Assembly (NCBI RefSeq): GCF_000262465.1 | Contig: NZ_CM001489.1 | Span: 2,916,521-2,980,520 of the forward strand | Reading direction: 5' to 3' | DNA from: Frankia sp. QA3 | Lineage (GTDB): Bacteria > Actinomycetota > Actinomycetes > Frankiales > Frankiaceae | DNA length: 64,000 nt | Shown here: positions 8,891 through 17,878 of the stretch, piece by piece | Position numbering within the stretch: position 1 is the stretch's first letter | Layout: every line of letters starts with the position of its first letter | The notes under the pieces: model-generated | What the model saw: the letters and a program-made list of their open reading frames with translations, nothing else | What the model was told of the DNA's origin: nothing | The model's database searches: none | Position numbers and translations under genes: made by a program

Positions 8891-9394
8891 ATGACCGTTG
8901 GCATCGGCGCACGGGGGATCCGGAGAGTGCTCTACCCCGTGGGACTGCTGGCTGCGATCGTCGCAGCCGTCCTGGCGGGGGCCGGACCGTCGATGGCCGC
9001 CCAGAGCAGCGACACGCGCCTGACCTTCTACAGCGGCTACAACGGCTACGGGAACATCGTGTGCTCGATTTACCTGTCGCCTTCCACCACCCTGCAGGAT
9101 GTCAATTTCAAGACCGACCCGTATGGCTGCGAGAACGACGACACGAAGTCCGTCCGCTTCGTCAGCAGCGCCGTCGACTACCGGGGTGTGCAGCTCACCG
9201 TCTTCAACGACTCGTCCTGCCGCACCACCTCCGACTACGCGGTGACCCGGATTCAGCCGCTCAACAGATCGGCGCGGGTGAACAGTTTCGAGCAGAACTT
9301 CGTCGCCGGCTCGATAACCCACACCTATCACTACCGGAGCGGCGATCTCGACGGCAAGGTCTCCTGCATCAGATTCCAGCGGCTGCCGGTCTGA
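8891..9394 (+). CDS. Small secreted protein of unknown function
   Basis: The 167-residue product begins with a Sec signal peptide: basic RGIRR, a hydrophobic stretch rich in Leu/Ala/Val, and a likely cleavage after SMAA near residue 37. The mature part is about 130 residues with four cysteines, enough for two disulfides. It is rich in Tyr, Ser and Asn and looks like a compact beta-type extracellular domain. An AGGAGAG ribosome site lies directly before the ATG. I do not recognise the family. A 38-bp perfect palindrome follows as terminator. Confidence 0.7.
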   Translation: MTVGIGARGIRRVLYPVGLLAAIVAAVLAGAGPSMAAQSSDTRLTFYSGYNGYGNIVCSIYLSPSTTLQDVNFKTDPYGCENDDTKSVRFVSSAVDYRGVQLTVFNDSSCRTTSDYAVTRIQPLNRSARVNSFEQNFVAGSITHTYHYRSGDLDGKVSCIRFQRLPV

Positions 9395-9411
9395 TCCGGT
9401 TCTGAAGGCAT

Positions 9412-9449
9412 GACGCGGGCCGGCCGGGAGCTCCCGGCCGGCCCGCGTC
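9412..9449. terminator. 38-bp perfect palindrome, likely terminator
   Basis: Positions 9412-9430 are exactly mirrored by 9431-9449 (centre GGGAG/CTCCC), giving a very stable GC hairpin 18 bp after the stop of the secreted-protein gene. It lies only 15 bp before the promoter box of the next gene, so it also insulates that gene. Confidence 0.7.
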
Positions 9450-9463
9450 CACCGTGGTCGCCC

Positions 9464-9469
9464 TAGGCT
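9464..9469 (+). promoter_or_regulatory. -10 box of a leaderless gene
   Basis: TAGGCT is followed by exactly seven bases and then the GTG start at 9477, with no ribosome site between. This matches the TANNNT-N7-start arrangement of leaderless actinobacterial transcripts. Confidence 0.6.
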
Positions 9470-9476
9470 CAGCTGC

Positions 9477-10274
9477 GTGACCAGCTCAGACCGCGAACGG
9501 CTGCGAGCCACCTTCACCGAGGACGCCGAGCTCTACGACCGGGCGCGGCCGGGATATCCACCCCGGATGTTCGACGATCTCGCCGCGATGGTCGGGCTCG
9601 GAGCGGGGTGCCGCGTGCTGGAGATCGGCTGCGGAACCGGCCAGGCCACGGTGCCGCTCGCGCGGCGCGGATGCCGGATCGTGGCGGTGGAGCTGGGCCC
9701 GGAGATGGCCGCGGTGGCCCGCCGCAATCTCGCCGGTCACCGGGACGTGCAGGTCCTCAACGCCGTGTTCGAGGACTGGCCGCTGCCGCCGGAGCCGTTC
9801 GACGTGGTGTTCGCCGCGACCGCGTTCCACTGGATCGACCCGGCCGTGCGGGTCGAGAAGTCGGCGGCGGCGCTGCGTCCCGGTGGTGCCCTGGCCACCA
9901 TCGCGACCCACCATGTCGCCGGTGGCACCGAGCGCTTCTTCGCCGACGTTCAGGGCTGCTATGAGCGATTCGACCCGCAGACCCCGCCGAATCTGCGGCT
10001 GCAGCCCGCCGACGAGATCGCCGAGGACAGCGAGGAAATCGCTTGGTCCAGCCGCTTCGACGAGGCGACCTTCTTCCGGTACGAGTGGGAGTTGCCCTAC
10101 ACGAGCGCCGAGTACCTCGACGTCCTGCGCACCTACTCCGGACACCGCGCCCTGGCGCCCCCCGCCCGACACGGTCTTCTCCGCTGCATCGAGAACCTGA
10201 TCGAACACAACTACGGGGGCGCCATCACCAAGCGCTACCTCACCGAGCTGCGCGTGGCGTGCCGCAGGAAGTGA
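9477..10274 (+). CDS. Class I SAM-dependent methyltransferase
   Basis: The 265 residues carry the SAM-binding glycine motif VLEIGCGTGQATVPLA (about 47-62), the acidic ribose-binding position in VAVELGPEM, and the post-motif block FDVVFAATAFHWIDP, typical of UbiE/Methyltransf_11-like enzymes. The methyl acceptor is unknown. The GTG at 9477 appears leaderless. A stem-loop follows the stop, and the next gene converges on it. Confidence 0.85.
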   Translation: MTSSDRERLRATFTEDAELYDRARPGYPPRMFDDLAAMVGLGAGCRVLEIGCGTGQATVPLARRGCRIVAVELGPEMAAVARRNLAGHRDVQVLNAVFEDWPLPPEPFDVVFAATAFHWIDPAVRVEKSAAALRPGGALATIATHHVAGGTERFFADVQGCYERFDPQTPPNLRLQPADEIAEDSEEIAWSSRFDEATFFRYEWELPYTSAEYLDVLRTYSGHRALAPPARHGLLRCIENLIEHNYGGAITKRYLTELRVACRRK

Positions 10275-10282
10275 GCCGCGCG

Positions 10283-10310
10283 GCGGCCGACCGGGCGCGG
10301 GGTCGGCCGC
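10283..10310. terminator. Bidirectional hairpin terminator
   Basis: GCGGCCGACC and GGTCGGCCGC form a 10-bp perfect stem with an 8-base loop between two convergent stops (10274 and 10333). Confidence 0.65.
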
Positions 10311-10332
10311 TGGGCGCAGGGTCGCTGGCTGC

Positions 10333-10737
10333 TCAGCCGAGGACGACGACGCGCCGCGGATGCAGCACGGCGGTGGTCCGCTCGGAGTCCAGCGCGCTGA
10401 ACCGGGCGAAGTCGACGTGGTAGCGGTCGGTGATGCGGGCGAGGACGGTCTTGTCCGGGTCGGGCACGAGCTCGACGTCGGCGCGGATCTCCAGGGTGCG
10501 TCCCGGGTTGGCGGGGTCGACCAGGAACAGGGTGGCCACCGGGTTCCGACGCAGGTTCACCAGCTTCCGCCGTGTGCTGATCATCGATACCTTGATCGTG
10601 GGTCCGTCGGGCAGGTACCAGACCGCGGTCGCCTGCGGCCGGCCGTCGAGGCCGATCGTGACGAAGACGGCGGTCAGCGGAGAGTCGAGCAGGTCGCGGT
10701 GGGAGGCCGGAAACTCGGCCGTCTCGGGTGTGCTCAC
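10333..10737 (-). CDS. PPOX-class F420/FMN-dependent oxidoreductase
   Basis: This 134-residue protein has the split beta-barrel of pyridoxamine-oxidase-like enzymes: LTAVFVTIGLDGRPQATAVW, then SMISTRRKLVNLRRNPVATL and a C-terminal YHVDFARF block. Many actinobacterial members bind F420. The start is a GTG. An upstream TAGGCA box, 7 bases from the start, suggests leaderless translation. A longer upstream frame exists but its extension is not protein-like. Confidence 0.82.
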   Translation of the reverse strand: MSTPETAEFPASHRDLLDSPLTAVFVTIGLDGRPQATAVWYLPDGPTIKVSMISTRRKLVNLRRNPVATLFLVDPANPGRTLEIRADVELVPDPDKTVLARITDRYHVDFARFSALDSERTTAVLHPRRVVVLG

Positions 10738-11115
10738 CCCTGTATGCCTACCCGCTCGGCCCGCCATGCGTGAGGCCGGGGCCCGGCCGACGAGGTCGGG
10801 ACGCGGCCCAGCGCGGGGGTTGCCGTCCCACCGTCCGTCGGCGCACGGTGCCGGCACGCGGTCACATCGGCCGGCACGCGACCGCCGAGCGAGGTAATGC
10901 CGAATGCAGGCGTGGTCCGCGGCGAAGTTTAATCGGCATAGGTCTGCCGCATGCACCCACAGCGGATTGTCTCGCCGGTCGGCGGCCCACGTCGAATCCG
11001 GCGGCACGACCTGCGACGCCACGGGAAAACGGGATTTGCCAGGCCTCCGCGGCCCCACTAAACTGGCGTCAAAGCCCGAATAGCGGGCGTCCGGACCAGG
11101 AATGAGGTGACCTTG
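10738..11115. other. Divergent promoter region, PPOX gene / Lsr2-like gene
   Basis: This gap of about 380 bp holds the leaderless promoter of the PPOX gene (TAGGCA, 10745-10750 on the minus strand) and the upstream region of the Lsr2-like gene. A small hairpin GCCCG-AATAG-CGGGC (11074-11088) lies about 30 bp before the Lsr2-like start and could affect its mRNA leader. No gene was seen. Confidence 0.45.
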
Positions 11116-11658
11116 ATGGCGCGCGAGGTTATATCACTTGTAAATGTGTGGTGCGACAACGCCGGCCGCCATGCCAAGGACAGGACAGCGGCGACGCAGA
11201 CCGCGGCTCTGGCGTATGACGGACGGCTCGTTCGGCTGGATCTGTGCGACGAATGCCGCGACGAGGTGGCGTCCGTACTCGGCGAGTACGCGGAATACGG
11301 TGAGACGGTCGACGTCGCCCGCAACGCCAGGATCGACACGGCGTGGACGGCGGTGGAGCAGAACGACGCGATCACGACGCCCGAGGTCCGGGGCGAGGCG
11401 AGCCGTCCGGCGCCCGCCCGGGCCAAGGTCCGTCGCCCCCACCAGAGCACCTCCGTCAGCGAGGTCCGCGCGTGGCTGCGGGACCACGCCGACGAGCACG
11501 GGCTGACCGTGCCGGAGCGGGGGCCGCGGCTGTCGAGCGAGCTCAAGGCCGCCTACGACCGGGGGCACGGCTGGGACGAGGTCGACGGGGCCTGGCGCCC
11601 GACGCCCACGGACGCCGGCGATGAACCCGTGGGCGCCGAGCACCCCGGCCGGGACTGA
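11116..11658 (+). CDS. Lsr2-like nucleoid-associated protein
   Basis: The 180 residues follow the Lsr2 plan. An N-terminal dimerisation region (MAREVISLVNVW, then ALAYDGRLVRLDL) leads through a linker to a C-terminal DNA-binding helix pair (VSEVRAWLRDHADEHG, then RGPRLSSELKAAYDRGHG). Lsr2 proteins bridge and silence AT-rich, often foreign, DNA. Unusually for the family as I know it, there are cysteines at 13, 44 and 47 (CDEC) and a nearby histidine, so metal binding is possible. The ATG at 11116 has GAGG at 8 bases; a GTG at 11107 is possible. The protein is longer than classic Lsr2 (about 110 residues). Confidence 0.75.
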   Translation: MAREVISLVNVWCDNAGRHAKDRTAATQTAALAYDGRLVRLDLCDECRDEVASVLGEYAEYGETVDVARNARIDTAWTAVEQNDAITTPEVRGEASRPAPARAKVRRPHQSTSVSEVRAWLRDHADEHGLTVPERGPRLSSELKAAYDRGHGWDEVDGAWRPTPTDAGDEPVGAEHPGRD

Positions 11659-11721
11659 CCGGCGGTGGTTTTCTCCGCCCAGTCCTTCCGCGGCGCCCCC
11701 TGATCCGCCGTGGGCCGGACG

Positions 11722-12078
11722 CTACGAGGCGGTGACGATGTCGGAACGCAGCGGGGAGAGAACCGCGGCGATCTCGCCGGCGGCTTCGGCCGGGACGCCG
11801 GCGCTGGCGAAGGCCGCGAGCAGATGGCCCACCACCCCGTCGAAGTGGGCGTCGGTGACTCCGAGGGTGGCGTGGACCTGGGCCATGTCCCCGCCCTGGT
11901 AGATCTCGGGACCGCCGAGCGCCGCGCCGATGAACTCCCGCTGGTTCGCCTTGAGGCTGGCCAGGTCCCGGCCCTCGAAAAACACTACGAGGTCCGGGTC
12001 GGCCAACACCCGGACGTAGAACTCGTCGACCGCGGCCTTCACGGCCTTCGCGCCACCAATATTCTGGTAGATACTCAT
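11722..12078 (-). CDS. glbN: Truncated haemoglobin, group I
   Basis: The 118 residues fit the group I (HbN) 2/2 globin. They begin SIYQNIGG, have a B-helix with the FY pair (EFYVRVLADPDL) that places the B10 tyrosine, then LKANQREFIGAALGGPEIY around the E-helix, and DMAQVHATLGV with the proximal F8 histidine. Such globins bind oxygen and detoxify nitric oxide. Frankia and mycobacteria carry them. The ATG at 12078 matches the family start; an upstream in-frame start at 12114 is less likely. It is monocistronic. Confidence 0.88.
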   Translation of the reverse strand: MSIYQNIGGAKAVKAAVDEFYVRVLADPDLVVFFEGRDLASLKANQREFIGAALGGPEIYQGGDMAQVHATLGVTDAHFDGVVGHLLAAFASAGVPAEAAGEIAAVLSPLRSDIVTAS

Positions 12079-12378
12079 CAGAGGTCTCGCTTTCGCACGA
12101 GTAGCCCGATCCAAGATCGGTGACCATGTTTTGCCGCATGGCTGCGCCGTTTACTATCCGATGGGTTCACTGAACCGCAGGAGAATCCTTCGACCCAAGG
12201 GCCGGATGGTCACGCGGCGAAGAAGGACGGCAGACCGAAACAGGCCGCCTGGCTCCTTCCGCCGGTTCGTCGGGAGACGCTTCGCCTGCTGGCCGGTGGC
12301 GACGGCCGGCGATCGACGGGCAGTCCGGGACGGGGGCGACCGCGAGTCACCTGGCCATCCCCCTCCCGCTCGGCCCGC

Positions 12379-12690
12379 TCACCCCGCGAACAGGGAGCCG
12401 GCGTCGTAGACGAGTAGGCCGTCGTCACGGCGGCGCACGCCGGCGGTCGGGCGGTGCGGGTCGAGGCGGCCGTCATGGTGCAGGTGGGACACCCGGCCAC
12501 CGCGGGCAAGCGTGACGAAGTCGGCGATCATCCGGCGGTGGCAGCGCCACCATAGCGTCTCGGCGCACCTCACCGCCGTGCGGATCGTCGCCGCCTCGGC
12601 GAGCAGCTCATCGACCGCCGCGACGAGCGTGCCATGGCCGACGGTGAGCAGGTTCGGCGCCGGCTCCACCCGCCTGGTGTACCCGCCCAC
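12379..12690 (-). pseudogene. DUF488 protein with internal deletion
   Basis: The frame begins with LLTVGHGTL, the hallmark N-terminus of DUF488 proteins. It then jumps straight to VDELLAEAATIRTAVRCAE and TLWWRCHRRMIADFV, the conserved C-terminal CAE..CHR block. The middle of the domain, with the usual DVR/PGSRRNP motif, is missing, so about 80-90 residues have been lost. The residual 103-residue product should be inactive. The family function is poorly known. Confidence 0.65.
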
Positions 12691-12801
12691 GAAGGGTCCG
12701 CCGGACGTCGTGGTAGCGCATGATGACGTCGACGACCCGCCGGGTGCGAGCCGGGCACGGCGAAGGGTGTCGGGCGGGCCCGCCGAGGACGAGAGGTGCG
12801 G

Positions 12802-13674
12802 ATGAGCATGATCGACCAGACGTCGCCAGACGAGACTGCGGAACCGGGGGTCTTATCCCCCGTCGGTTTCGTCGGAGCCGGCTCCATGGGAGCGCCGATG
12901 GTCGAGCGCCTGCTCGCGGCCGGCGTGCCCGTGCACCTGTACGCCCGCCGGGCCGAGGTCCAGGCCAGGTTCGCCGAGCTGGGCGCGGTCATCGAGCCCT
13001 CGCTGGAGCGGGTGGCCGCCGCGGCGCCGGTGCTGATCGTGTGCCCCTTCTCCGCGGCCCAGCTCGCCGAGATCGCCGGCGGGCCGGACGGTCTGCTCGC
13101 CCACGCCACGCCCGGGTCCGTCGTCGTGCAGCACGCCACCGTGCCGACCGAGGCCATTCGCCAGCTCGCCGCGGACGCGGCGGCGCGTGACATCACCGTG
13201 CTCGACGCCCCGATCAGCGGAACGTCCGCCGCCATCCTGGCCGGCCGGCTCACCGTGCTGATCGGCGGGGCCGCCGCGGCAGCCGACCGCGTCGAGCCGC
13301 TGCTGGCCGCCTACGCCTCGACGATCGTGCGGACCGGCGAGGTCGGCTCCGCCACGACCGTCAAGCTGATCAACAATCTGACCTTCGCGGCGCACGTCCA
13401 GACCGCGGTCGCCGCCGTCCAGCTCGGCGAGAAGCTCGGCATCCAGGACAGGGACCTCCTCGCCGCCGTCACCGCCTGCAGCGCGGACAGCGTGGTCTTC
13501 CGTCATCTGCAGGCCATCGGGGGCGTCGAGGAGTTCCTCGCCGCGGCCGGTCCGTACCTGCGCAAGGACGTGGCCGCGGTCGAGGAGGTCGCCGCCGCGC
13601 TCGGCCTCGACACCGGCCTCCTCGGCGAGGTCGTGCAGTCCGGCCCCCTGCCGTTGACCGCCCAGCGGCGGTGA
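12802..13674 (+). CDS. NAD(P)-dependent beta-hydroxyacid dehydrogenase family protein
   Basis: The roughly 290-residue protein has the Rossmann motif VGFVGAGSMGAPMVERL at its start. The substrate-binding block DAPISGTSAAILAGRLTVLIGG and the catalytic lysine in TTVKLINNLTF match 3-hydroxyisobutyrate dehydrogenase-type enzymes. The C-terminal all-helical domain is present (KDVAAVEEVAAALG). The ATG at 12802 has GAGAGG upstream; GTG 12796 and ATG 12808 are alternatives. The true substrate is unknown, since members also include imine reductases and glyoxylate reductases. Confidence 0.85.
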   Translation: MSMIDQTSPDETAEPGVLSPVGFVGAGSMGAPMVERLLAAGVPVHLYARRAEVQARFAELGAVIEPSLERVAAAAPVLIVCPFSAAQLAEIAGGPDGLLAHATPGSVVVQHATVPTEAIRQLAADAAARDITVLDAPISGTSAAILAGRLTVLIGGAAAAADRVEPLLAAYASTIVRTGEVGSATTVKLINNLTFAAHVQTAVAAVQLGEKLGIQDRDLLAAVTACSADSVVFRHLQAIGGVEEFLAAAGPYLRKDVAAVEEVAAALGLDTGLLGEVVQSGPLPLTAQRR

Positions 13675-13675
13675 G

Positions 13676-13702
13676 CCGACGGGCCGACGGGCCGACGGGA
13701 GG
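13676..13702. repeat. 9-bp tandem repeat between convergent genes
   Basis: GCCGACGGG is repeated three times right after the dehydrogenase stop. It is short, and its role, if any, is unknown. Confidence 0.6.
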
Positions 13703-13706
13703 GCCG

Positions 13707-14900
13707 TCAGGGGGCGGCGGACAGTAGGTCGAGGCGGCCGAGCAGGTGCAGGGCCTTCGTCCGCCGGGCGTGTTCGCGCAGGTCCTCGAGGCTCGGCGCG
13801 GCCACGTCCAGGGCGCGGGCGACGGGTTCGGCGCGGCGGCGCAGGTCGCCGACGGTGGTGACGTCGGATAGCTGGGTCATCCTCAGCGCCCGCTCGTGGA
13901 CGGCGGTGCGGCGCGCCGCCGCATCGTCGCACCACAGCTGAGCGATGTGGTGGTCCCACAGTTCGAACGAGCCGAGCCGGGAGTATGCCAGCTTCCCCTC
14001 GCCGCCGAAGCTGCTCGCCGGCAGGACGATCCGCCACATGCCGGCGGAGGTCTGTCGCAGCGTTCCCGGGCCGTGGGGTGACCGGGCGAGCCAACCGGTC
14101 CAGATCTCCCGTGGGTCGCCCGCCTGCTCCGCTTCGATGAGCATCCTGGCCGAGTCGATCTCACGGCACACCTCGGCGAGAAACCCGTCGCGCTGCTCCG
14201 AGACGCCGCTGTAGGCGAGCAGCCCGTGCCCGGCCGTCTGGATGAGGTAGCACGGCAGGTAGCCCTCGCTGACTGCCAGCACCTGGATCTGGCCGAGCGC
14301 CGCCGGCACGTTGAATTCGGCGCGGTCGGGACGGGCCGCGAGGGCGGTCACGGCGTCGGGGCGCAGCGGTGTCGCGTCGAACAGCGCGCGGAAGCGGGTC
14401 CGGCCGGGCGTGCGGTCCTCGGGCACCTTCGACGTCGGCAGGACGGTGAGGTTCCCGTCGTAGTAGGCCCGGGGAAGCGGCCGGCCGGTGAAGCGTTCGA
14501 ACAGCAGGGTCTGGCGGCTTTCCTTCGGCACGTAGCGGACTCCGGCACGCCATGAGCTAAGGCCAAGCTCGGTCAGCGCCACCCGCCCCCCGCCGTCGCC
14601 GTCGCCGTCCTGGATGGTGAGATGCCCGATCGTCGCCAGGAAGCCCAGGCAGCGGCGGACCAGCGCGGCGGACAGCGAGAAGAACCGGGCGAGGTCGTCG
14701 ACGCTGTCGAGACGCCCCTCGGCGACGGCGCGGACCAGGAAGTGGTCGAGCACCTCGTAGGCCTGGGGGTCGTGCACGGACGCGCTGATCTCGGTCCGCC
14801 ACAGCGGCCAGAGCACCGGGAACAGCCGCAGCGGCCGTACACCGGGGATCGTCGCTGCATCCTCAATCGCACGTCGAGGCAGGTAGAGGACTGGTTTCAC
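13707..14900 (-). CDS. Unknown protein with winged-helix-like region, third gene of helicase-kinase cluster
   Basis: The 397-residue product belongs to no family I recognise. Residues of about 60-120 (SVDDLARFFSLSAALVRRCL, then a turn and RVALTELGLSSWR) look like a winged helix. The central part, with VPKESRQTLLFERFTGRPLP and a YYDGNLTVLP stretch, resembles the mixed alpha/beta adaptor domains seen in some defence islands. No catalytic motif is obvious. Its GTG start overlaps the helicase stop (GTGA), so it is made with the helicase and probably belongs to the same complex or pathway. Confidence 0.75.
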   Translation of the reverse strand: MKPVLYLPRRAIEDAATIPGVRPLRLFPVLWPLWRTEISASVHDPQAYEVLDHFLVRAVAEGRLDSVDDLARFFSLSAALVRRCLGFLATIGHLTIQDGDGDGGGRVALTELGLSSWRAGVRYVPKESRQTLLFERFTGRPLPRAYYDGNLTVLPTSKVPEDRTPGRTRFRALFDATPLRPDAVTALAARPDRAEFNVPAALGQIQVLAVSEGYLPCYLIQTAGHGLLAYSGVSEQRDGFLAEVCREIDSARMLIEAEQAGDPREIWTGWLARSPHGPGTLRQTSAGMWRIVLPASSFGGEGKLAYSRLGSFELWDHHIAQLWCDDAAARRTAVHERALRMTQLSDVTTVGDLRRRAEPVARALDVAAPSLEDLREHARRTKALHLLGRLDLLSAAP

Positions 14901-17878
14901 GGCCCGCTCCGCAGCTGTCGCTCGAGGTCGATCGACGCCCGCAGGTCGCCGTCGCTTCGCAGGTAGTCGGTCAGGCCGCGGGCCATCTCGGCGAAGGCCT
15001 CGTCGCCGGCCGAGCGCAACGTCGCGGTGTCGCCGACCAGAACGAGCTGACGTTTCGCCCGGGTGATCGCCACGTTGAGCCGACGCAGCTCCTTGAGGAA
15101 CCCGACGGCACCCCTCCCGTTGCTCCGGGTGAACCCGTAGACGATCAGTTCCCGTTCACCGCCCTGGAAGGAATCGACAGTGCCGACGTTCTCGGCCACC
15201 CGGGCTGGGTCGCCGAGCTCGCGGCCCAGGGCTGCCTCAATCCGTCTTGCCTGGGCCCGGTAGGGAACGATCACCGCCCAGTCCCGATACGTGCCGGCCA
15301 GCCGGGCGACGACGGCGGCGATCAGCTCCACCTCCAGCTCGTTGACATAACCGCGCTGCTGCCACGGTTCGGTCGCGTGCAGCGGCCGCTCGGCCCGCTC
15401 GGCCTCCGGCCGGTCCGAGGTGTCCACCATCGCGAACGGGCTGCGAAAGACGGGATCCCCGCCGCCGCCGGGATGCTCCGTGCGCAGCCGTCCCTGGTAG
15501 AAGGCCCGGGAAACGAAGCGCGCCAGTTCTTCGGGCATGCGACGTTGCAGGGTCAGTTCGATCCGGTGGTCCTCGCCGATCCGGGGAAACAGGTGCTCGA
15601 AGCCGCTCGCCCGCAGCAGCTCACCGATCTCCTGGGCTTCGGCCGGCGGTAGCTCGTTGCCCTTCACCAGCTGCTCGGACCAGTGCCGGACGTCGTCGTC
15701 GAGAAACGGCGGCAGCTGGTAGTGGTCGCCGACGAGGACCGACCGGCGGGCCCGCACCATCGGCACCAGCAGGTTCGGCGTGGAGATCTGCCCGGCCTCG
15801 TCGATGATCGCGAGGTCGAACACGATATCGGTCAGCAGCTGGCTGCTGGCCGTCCCGACGCAGGTCGCGGCCACGACGTCCGCATAACGCACGAGCTCGT
15901 GGCGTAGCTCCGACTCCGCGTCGCCGATCCGCGACCGCCATTCTGTCAACAGCGCACCACGACTGCGCAACGTCTCGACCGCCATCGTCGCCCACGTGTG
16001 GAAGCGGTCCCAATCGGCCATCGCGTCGCCGTCCGGGCCTGGACCGCTGTCGGGCACGGGCAGCAACGGGCGCAGCGCGCTCGTGATGACTTGGGCGGCC
16101 TGGACGACGGCGCCCATCGCCTCGGCAGCGGCCGTCGCAAGCCGGTCGCGCTCCGCGATGAGCCCTTGGCAGTGCGGGTCGTTCGCCGCCACGGCAGCCG
16201 CCTGCGCACGCAGGTCGTCGACCGTCGCCGCCGCCCTTGCCAGCTCCGCCTGCGCCGCGGCCCGCCGGGCCAGGGTCGTCTCGAATCGGCGCCGTAGCCG
16301 GGTCAGCCGCCATCGCCGCCACCACTGCAGGGCGCCGGCGGTATCCGCGGCGGCCTCCCGCGCCGGAAGCTCGGCGTAGGCAGCGGCGAGCGACTCGTCC
16401 AACCGGACGCACGTCGCCTGCCGCCTGCCATGGTCGTCGTCGGCGTGGCGACGGGCGGTGACCAGCTCCGGGGAGAGCGCCTCGACGGCCAGGTCGAGGG
16501 ACTCGCCGACCACCCGCGCCTGCGCCTGCGCCTCGGCGGCGGTCGAGCGTCGGTCGGCCAGATAGTCCAGCCACCGCTCGAGCGTGGGACGGTCACCTTC
16601 GAAGGCAGCCAGCCGATCGAGCAGGGCGGTGTCCGCGAGGATGTCCCGGCGGACGCCCTCGATCTGGCTGTCGACGGTGCGGGCGCGGGCGGCGCTGGTC
16701 ATCGAGCTCTCGCTGCCGACCCGGACGACACCGACGTCCGACGGCAGGTTCTCCAGCACGTTGTCGACCGCCCGGTTCGTGTGCGACGAGACCAGAACCT
16801 TCTGGCCGCGTTCCACGCAGGCCAGCACGATCTCGGTGATCGTCGTCGTCTTGCCGGTGCCGGGGGGTCCGAGGACGAGGAGCAGGTCGGGTACGGCCAG
16901 CGCGCGGGAGAACGCCGCGATCTGGTTGCCCTTCAGGGGGCCGCGCGGGCGCGCCACCGGATCCGGCTGGTAAGGAAGAACGACGCCGTCGACGAGGTTC
17001 GCCAGCAGTGCCGGGTTCGCCGCCTCGCCACGGGCGAGGGTGTCCGCCGCGGCCTGCTGGATCCGGTAGATCCGATCGCTGGGCAGTACCCGCAGTTCTC
17101 CCTGCGGTGGTATCCGGTTGAAGTCCACCGCCTGGTCGAACCGGACCACGACTTCGCGGCCGTTCACCCGCTCGACCCGGCCCCGCAGCTCGGGTTGGTC
17201 GGCGATGTGCACGAGCGCGGAGGCCGCCACCTCGCCCGGCCGGGCGAGGTGGAAGGCGTACACCCCGCGGCCGGAGAAACGCTGCTCCCGGGTCGCCTCG
17301 CGGCGCGCGTAGGGCAGCGGCGGGGCCGACTCCTGCTTGGCGACCTCGATATCCCGGCTGGCGTCGATGATCCGGCCGACCAGGTCGAGGTAACGCTGGT
17401 GGTGGGGCGCGACGGTCGATTCCGGCGGCTGCGGCTCGGCCAGCGCCGACAACGCCGCCCAAGCCTGGCTCAGCTCGACCCACTGGGTGGACCATCGTCG
17501 CTGCGAGTAGCGGTCGCCCCGTGGTAGGTCACGAAGATCGTGGAAGGCGTGCCAGCCGGCCGGGCAGTGCAGGAGCATCGCGGCGGTGGTCAACCGGTCC
17601 TCGTCCCGGAAGGTCCGCCGGCCGACGTGCCCCAGCCGGTATCCGTCCATCATCTTGGTCGGGTAGAGCGAGGCGACATGGCGGCGGGCGTAGACCACCA
17701 GCTTCCCGCGGGCCGGATCCCGCCGGTCTGGCTCGATCCGGGCAGGCAGCGCTCCGCGGCCGGACAGTTCGGCGAACTCGCCGATCAGCAGGTCGGGCCG
17801 ACCGTCGAGCTGTTCGACGGCGCGCTGGGCGGGGATGACGGCGAGCGGCCCAGGCAGGGTGATTGGCTGGCTCGTCAT
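14897..17878 (-). CDS. SF1 helicase, Dna2/UPF1-type (COG1112)
   Basis: This 993-residue helicase has an N-terminal region of about 330 residues, then Walker A LGPPGTGKTTT (336-346) and motif Ia VSSHTNRAVDNVLENLP. A long insertion of about 250 residues rich in Arg/Ala helices follows. Walker B is DLAIIDEAGQIS, followed by LVGDHYQLPP, the C-terminal SFQGGERELIVYGFTRSN, and motif VI RRLNVAITRAKRQLVLVGD. All core motifs look intact. COG1112 helicases unwind RNA or DNA and recur in antiphage systems such as Mokosh and as partners of nucleases. Its ATG overlaps the stop of the upstream nuclease-kinase gene (ATGA). Confidence 0.9.
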   Translation of the reverse strand: MTSQPITLPGPLAVIPAQRAVEQLDGRPDLLIGEFAELSGRGALPARIEPDRRDPARGKLVVYARRHVASLYPTKMMDGYRLGHVGRRTFRDEDRLTTAAMLLHCPAGWHAFHDLRDLPRGDRYSQRRWSTQWVELSQAWAALSALAEPQPPESTVAPHHQRYLDLVGRIIDASRDIEVAKQESAPPLPYARREATREQRFSGRGVYAFHLARPGEVAASALVHIADQPELRGRVERVNGREVVVRFDQAVDFNRIPPQGELRVLPSDRIYRIQQAAADTLARGEAANPALLANLVDGVVLPYQPDPVARPRGPLKGNQIAAFSRALAVPDLLLVLGPPGTGKTTTITEIVLACVERGQKVLVSSHTNRAVDNVLENLPSDVGVVRVGSESSMTSAARARTVDSQIEGVRRDILADTALLDRLAAFEGDRPTLERWLDYLADRRSTAAEAQAQARVVGESLDLAVEALSPELVTARRHADDDHGRRQATCVRLDESLAAAYAELPAREAAADTAGALQWWRRWRLTRLRRRFETTLARRAAAQAELARAAATVDDLRAQAAAVAANDPHCQGLIAERDRLATAAAEAMGAVVQAAQVITSALRPLLPVPDSGPGPDGDAMADWDRFHTWATMAVETLRSRGALLTEWRSRIGDAESELRHELVRYADVVAATCVGTASSQLLTDIVFDLAIIDEAGQISTPNLLVPMVRARRSVLVGDHYQLPPFLDDDVRHWSEQLVKGNELPPAEAQEIGELLRASGFEHLFPRIGEDHRIELTLQRRMPEELARFVSRAFYQGRLRTEHPGGGGDPVFRSPFAMVDTSDRPEAERAERPLHATEPWQQRGYVNELEVELIAAVVARLAGTYRDWAVIVPYRAQARRIEAALGRELGDPARVAENVGTVDSFQGGERELIVYGFTRSNGRGAVGFLKELRRLNVAITRAKRQLVLVGDTATLRSAGDEAFAEMARGLTDYLRSDGDLRASIDLERQLRSGP

